From contig CAZBBL010000107.1 of NCBI GenBank assembly GCA_964490275.1, positions 1 to 7,190 of the forward strand: a DNA stretch of 7,190 nt, written 5' to 3'. The notes below the pieces were generated by a model that did no database searches, was not told the origin of the DNA, and saw only the letters and a program-made list of their open reading frames with translations. Source of the stretch: JAGBWK01 sp964490275 (lineage in GTDB: Bacteria; Bacteroidota; Bacteroidia; Bacteroidales; Muribaculaceae). Below, one piece after another: positions 5,452 to 7,190 of this stretch. The position numbers and the translations under genes are program-made. How positions within the stretch are numbered: the first letter of the stretch is position 1; each line of letters begins with the position of its first letter.

Positions 5452-7113
5452 TTGCAAAGACTAAATAGATTATTAATATCAGTATTGTCGGCGCTGTTTG
5501 TAGCGTCGACAATACCTGTTTATGCCGCTTCGACTCAAGAACAGATTTTGCGCCGAGTGGATGATGCAATCTCCAAATCTGACGCTTACCAACGTGATAA
5601 GCTTGCAAATATCGAACGACTGAAAGCTCGCCCGGCGCTCAGCAGTTCTGACAAGATGACTCAATATGAATATAACCGCGAGCTGTTCAGGCAATATGAG
5701 TCGTTGGTATGTGACTCGGCTTTGCACTACATCAGCGCCAACGTAGAGTTGGCCAAGGAGATGAATCGCGATGATTTATATGCCGAGTCGGTAATATCGA
5801 AGGCTTTAGTGTTTGCCAAGGCGGGATTGTTTCACGAGGCGCTTGAGTTGTTGCCGACGGTCAACACTAAGGGGCTGCGTCGCGACTTGCTACGACAATA
5901 CTATATGTGTATCTCTGACCTCTATCAGTTTATGATGGAATATGAGGGGGGAGGGGAGTATCTCGACCATTACAAGGCGTTGACCAAACAATATAAAGAC
6001 TCGGTGCTGGCCGTGTCGGATGAAAACTCATATGAGTATGTGCTGAATCGCAGCAGCCTATTGCTCAATGATGAAAAGTTTGAAGAGGGTACGCGTTACC
6101 TCCGCCCCTACCTCGATAATTATAAGATAGGTACGAGGGAATATGCCGTGCTCAGTTCGATTTTGGCATACGGCTATCGCTGTCTCGGCGACCACGACAA
6201 TGAGATACTCTACTACGCGAATGCTGCGATTTCGGATATTGAGGGCGTTGTAAAGGAAAATATGGCGTTGAGGGCACTGTCGGAGATAGTGTTTGCCAAC
6301 GGCGACTACGACCGTGCCAATCGCTATATACGCAAGAGTGTTGCCGATGCAAACTATTTCTCGGCACGTATGCGCAAGAATCAGTCGGCGCTGATGTTGC
6401 CTATCATGACTGAAACGTTTCAGGCTGCCGAGGTGAGACAGCGCCATGAGTTGACGATATTGCTGATAATAGCCGGTGTGTTGGCTGTAGGCTTTGTGTT
6501 TGCTTCGGCTTTCAGTATCCGCCAGCTGCGCAAGGTGAAACATAGCCATCGCGGACTGTCGCAGGCTAAGGACCAATTGCAGCAGGTCAATGCCGAGCTG
6601 ACGGCGACGAATGTGGCTTTCCAAAAGGCCAATCGGGAGTTGTCGGAGTCAAACTCAATCAAGGAGGAGTATCTCGGGCGATTCTTGTCGCTATGCTCTA
6701 AGTATCTGTCGATGCTCGAGCAATATCGCAAGAATCTATATCAGTTGGCTGTTGCCGGCAAGACTGATGAACTACACCGAGCTCTGAAGTCGATGAAGGT
6801 AATCAACGAGACGATTTCGGATTTCTATACCGGCTTCGACACGGCGTTTTTGAGTATCTTCCCCAACTTTGTTTCGTCGGTCAACGCGCTGTTGCCTGAG
6901 GACGATGCGATATCGCTGAAGTATGGCGAGAAGCTCAATACCGAGCTGCGCATATTGGCGTTGGTGAGATTGGGTATCACTGACAGCACCAAGATAGCCG
7001 AGTTTTTGCGTTGTTCGATAACAACGATTTACACATATCGCTCAAAGCTTAAAAAGCGTTCAATAGATGGCGATTCGTTTGAGGCAAAAGTGATGGAAAT
7101 CCCCTCGGTATAG
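5452..7113 (+). CDS. DUF6377 membrane-anchored putative transcriptional regulator with periplasmic TPR-like domain
   Basis: A 553-residue protein built as a one-component transmembrane regulator. Residues 1-26 are a signal peptide (LLISVLSALFVASTIPVYAA). Residues 27-330 are helical repeats of TPR style, with MALRALSEIVFANGDYDRAN at 271-290 as a clear unit. One membrane helix spans 334-356 and a Q/N/E-rich coiled coil spans 362-405. Residues 403-540 match the DUF6377 pattern: IKEEYLGRFLSLCSKYLSML (403-422), FLSIFPNFVSSVNALLP (466-482), and the HTH-like LNTELRILALVRLGITDSTK (495-514) continuing to IAEFLRCSITTIYTYRSKLK (515-534). The last segment resembles a LuxR-type recognition helix. In Bacteroidetes such proteins often lie near SusC/SusD nutrient-uptake genes, but none is visible here. 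The start is TTG at 5452: it gives the signal peptide, an in-frame TAA at 5440 closes the frame upstream, and the first in-frame ATG is at residue 69. The only other possible start is ATA at 5443. The ligand and target genes are unknown. Confidence 0.9.
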   Translation: MQRLNRLLISVLSALFVASTIPVYAASTQEQILRRVDDAISKSDAYQRDKLANIERLKARPALSSSDKMTQYEYNRELFRQYESLVCDSALHYISANVELAKEMNRDDLYAESVISKALVFAKAGLFHEALELLPTVNTKGLRRDLLRQYYMCISDLYQFMMEYEGGGEYLDHYKALTKQYKDSVLAVSDENSYEYVLNRSSLLLNDEKFEEGTRYLRPYLDNYKIGTREYAVLSSILAYGYRCLGDHDNEILYYANAAISDIEGVVKENMALRALSEIVFANGDYDRANRYIRKSVADANYFSARMRKNQSALMLPIMTETFQAAEVRQRHELTILLIIAGVLAVGFVFASAFSIRQLRKVKHSHRGLSQAKDQLQQVNAELTATNVAFQKANRELSESNSIKEEYLGRFLSLCSKYLSMLEQYRKNLYQLAVAGKTDELHRALKSMKVINETISDFYTGFDTAFLSIFPNFVSSVNALLPEDDAISLKYGEKLNTELRILALVRLGITDSTKIAEFLRCSITTIYTYRSKLKKRSIDGDSFEAKVMEIPSV

Positions 7114-7190
7114 GCGGTAAAAGCCTCTTAAAGAGGAGTTGAGCTATTGATAATATTTAGATTTTTATATCTTAAGCAACTGGTTATATT

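Noticed and set aside
6058..6624. 188-codon minus-strand open frame opposite the DUF6377 gene
   Set aside because: Entirely antisense to a gene with clear domain structure; His/Arg/Val-rich shadow composition.
7124..7136. Small hairpin (CCTCT-TAA-AGAGG) after the DUF6377 gene
   Set aside because: A 5-bp stem without an adjoining T-run; too weak to call a terminator.

Overview
The window looks like a chromosomal segment from a gut Bacteroidales bacterium. A Muribaculaceae-like or Bacteroides-like host is likely, but this is inferred from protein style and was not tested by search. The grounds are the TAnnTTTG-type -7 promoter elements, the absence of Shine-Dalgarno sequences, a Bacteroidetes-type Lrp/AsnC regulator, a pRiA4b ORF-3-like acidic protein, and a protein of the Bacteroidetes-specific DUF6377 type. 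Seven genes are supported. One of them is truncated by the left edge of the window.

Left part (1-3886, minus strand): a compact four-gene run, read right to left. It starts with a cluster-9 (zinc/manganese type) substrate-binding lipoprotein (3886-3011). Next is its ABC ATPase (3027-2332), which overlaps the first gene by 17 bp. Then comes a membrane sensor histidine kinase with a helical-repeat periplasmic half (2293-206), 38 bp further on. Last is the 5' end of a GNAT-type acetyltransferase (197 to beyond position 1), 8 bp after the kinase. The spacing suggests one operon. No membrane permease for the transporter is visible, and the kinase has no response regulator here.

Middle (3887-4166): a 280-bp AT-rich divergent intergenic region. 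It holds -7 elements for both flanking genes, and each gene has a TAnnTTTG box exactly 5 nt before its ATG. It also holds repeated TTGCAA motifs that could be regulator sites. An Lrp/AsnC regulator (4167-4640) follows on the plus strand and is closed by a strong intrinsic terminator (4669-4713).

Right part (4846-7113, plus strand): a small acidic pRiA4b ORF-3-like protein of unknown function, then a 63-bp gap carrying a hexamer tandem repeat. After the gap is a DUF6377 membrane-anchored putative transcription factor that begins with TTG. The DUF6377 protein and the histidine kinase share one plan: signal peptide, periplasmic repeat domain, a single membrane helix, a coiled coil, and a cytoplasmic output domain. 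The window therefore contains two transmembrane sensors with different outputs, a soluble regulator and a metal-uptake module. I saw no mobile element, CRISPR array, tRNA or rRNA, and nothing that amounts to a clearly new system. The most unusual points are the altered ligand and H-box residues, the missing permease, the possible leaderless starts, and the kinase embedded in a metal-import operon.
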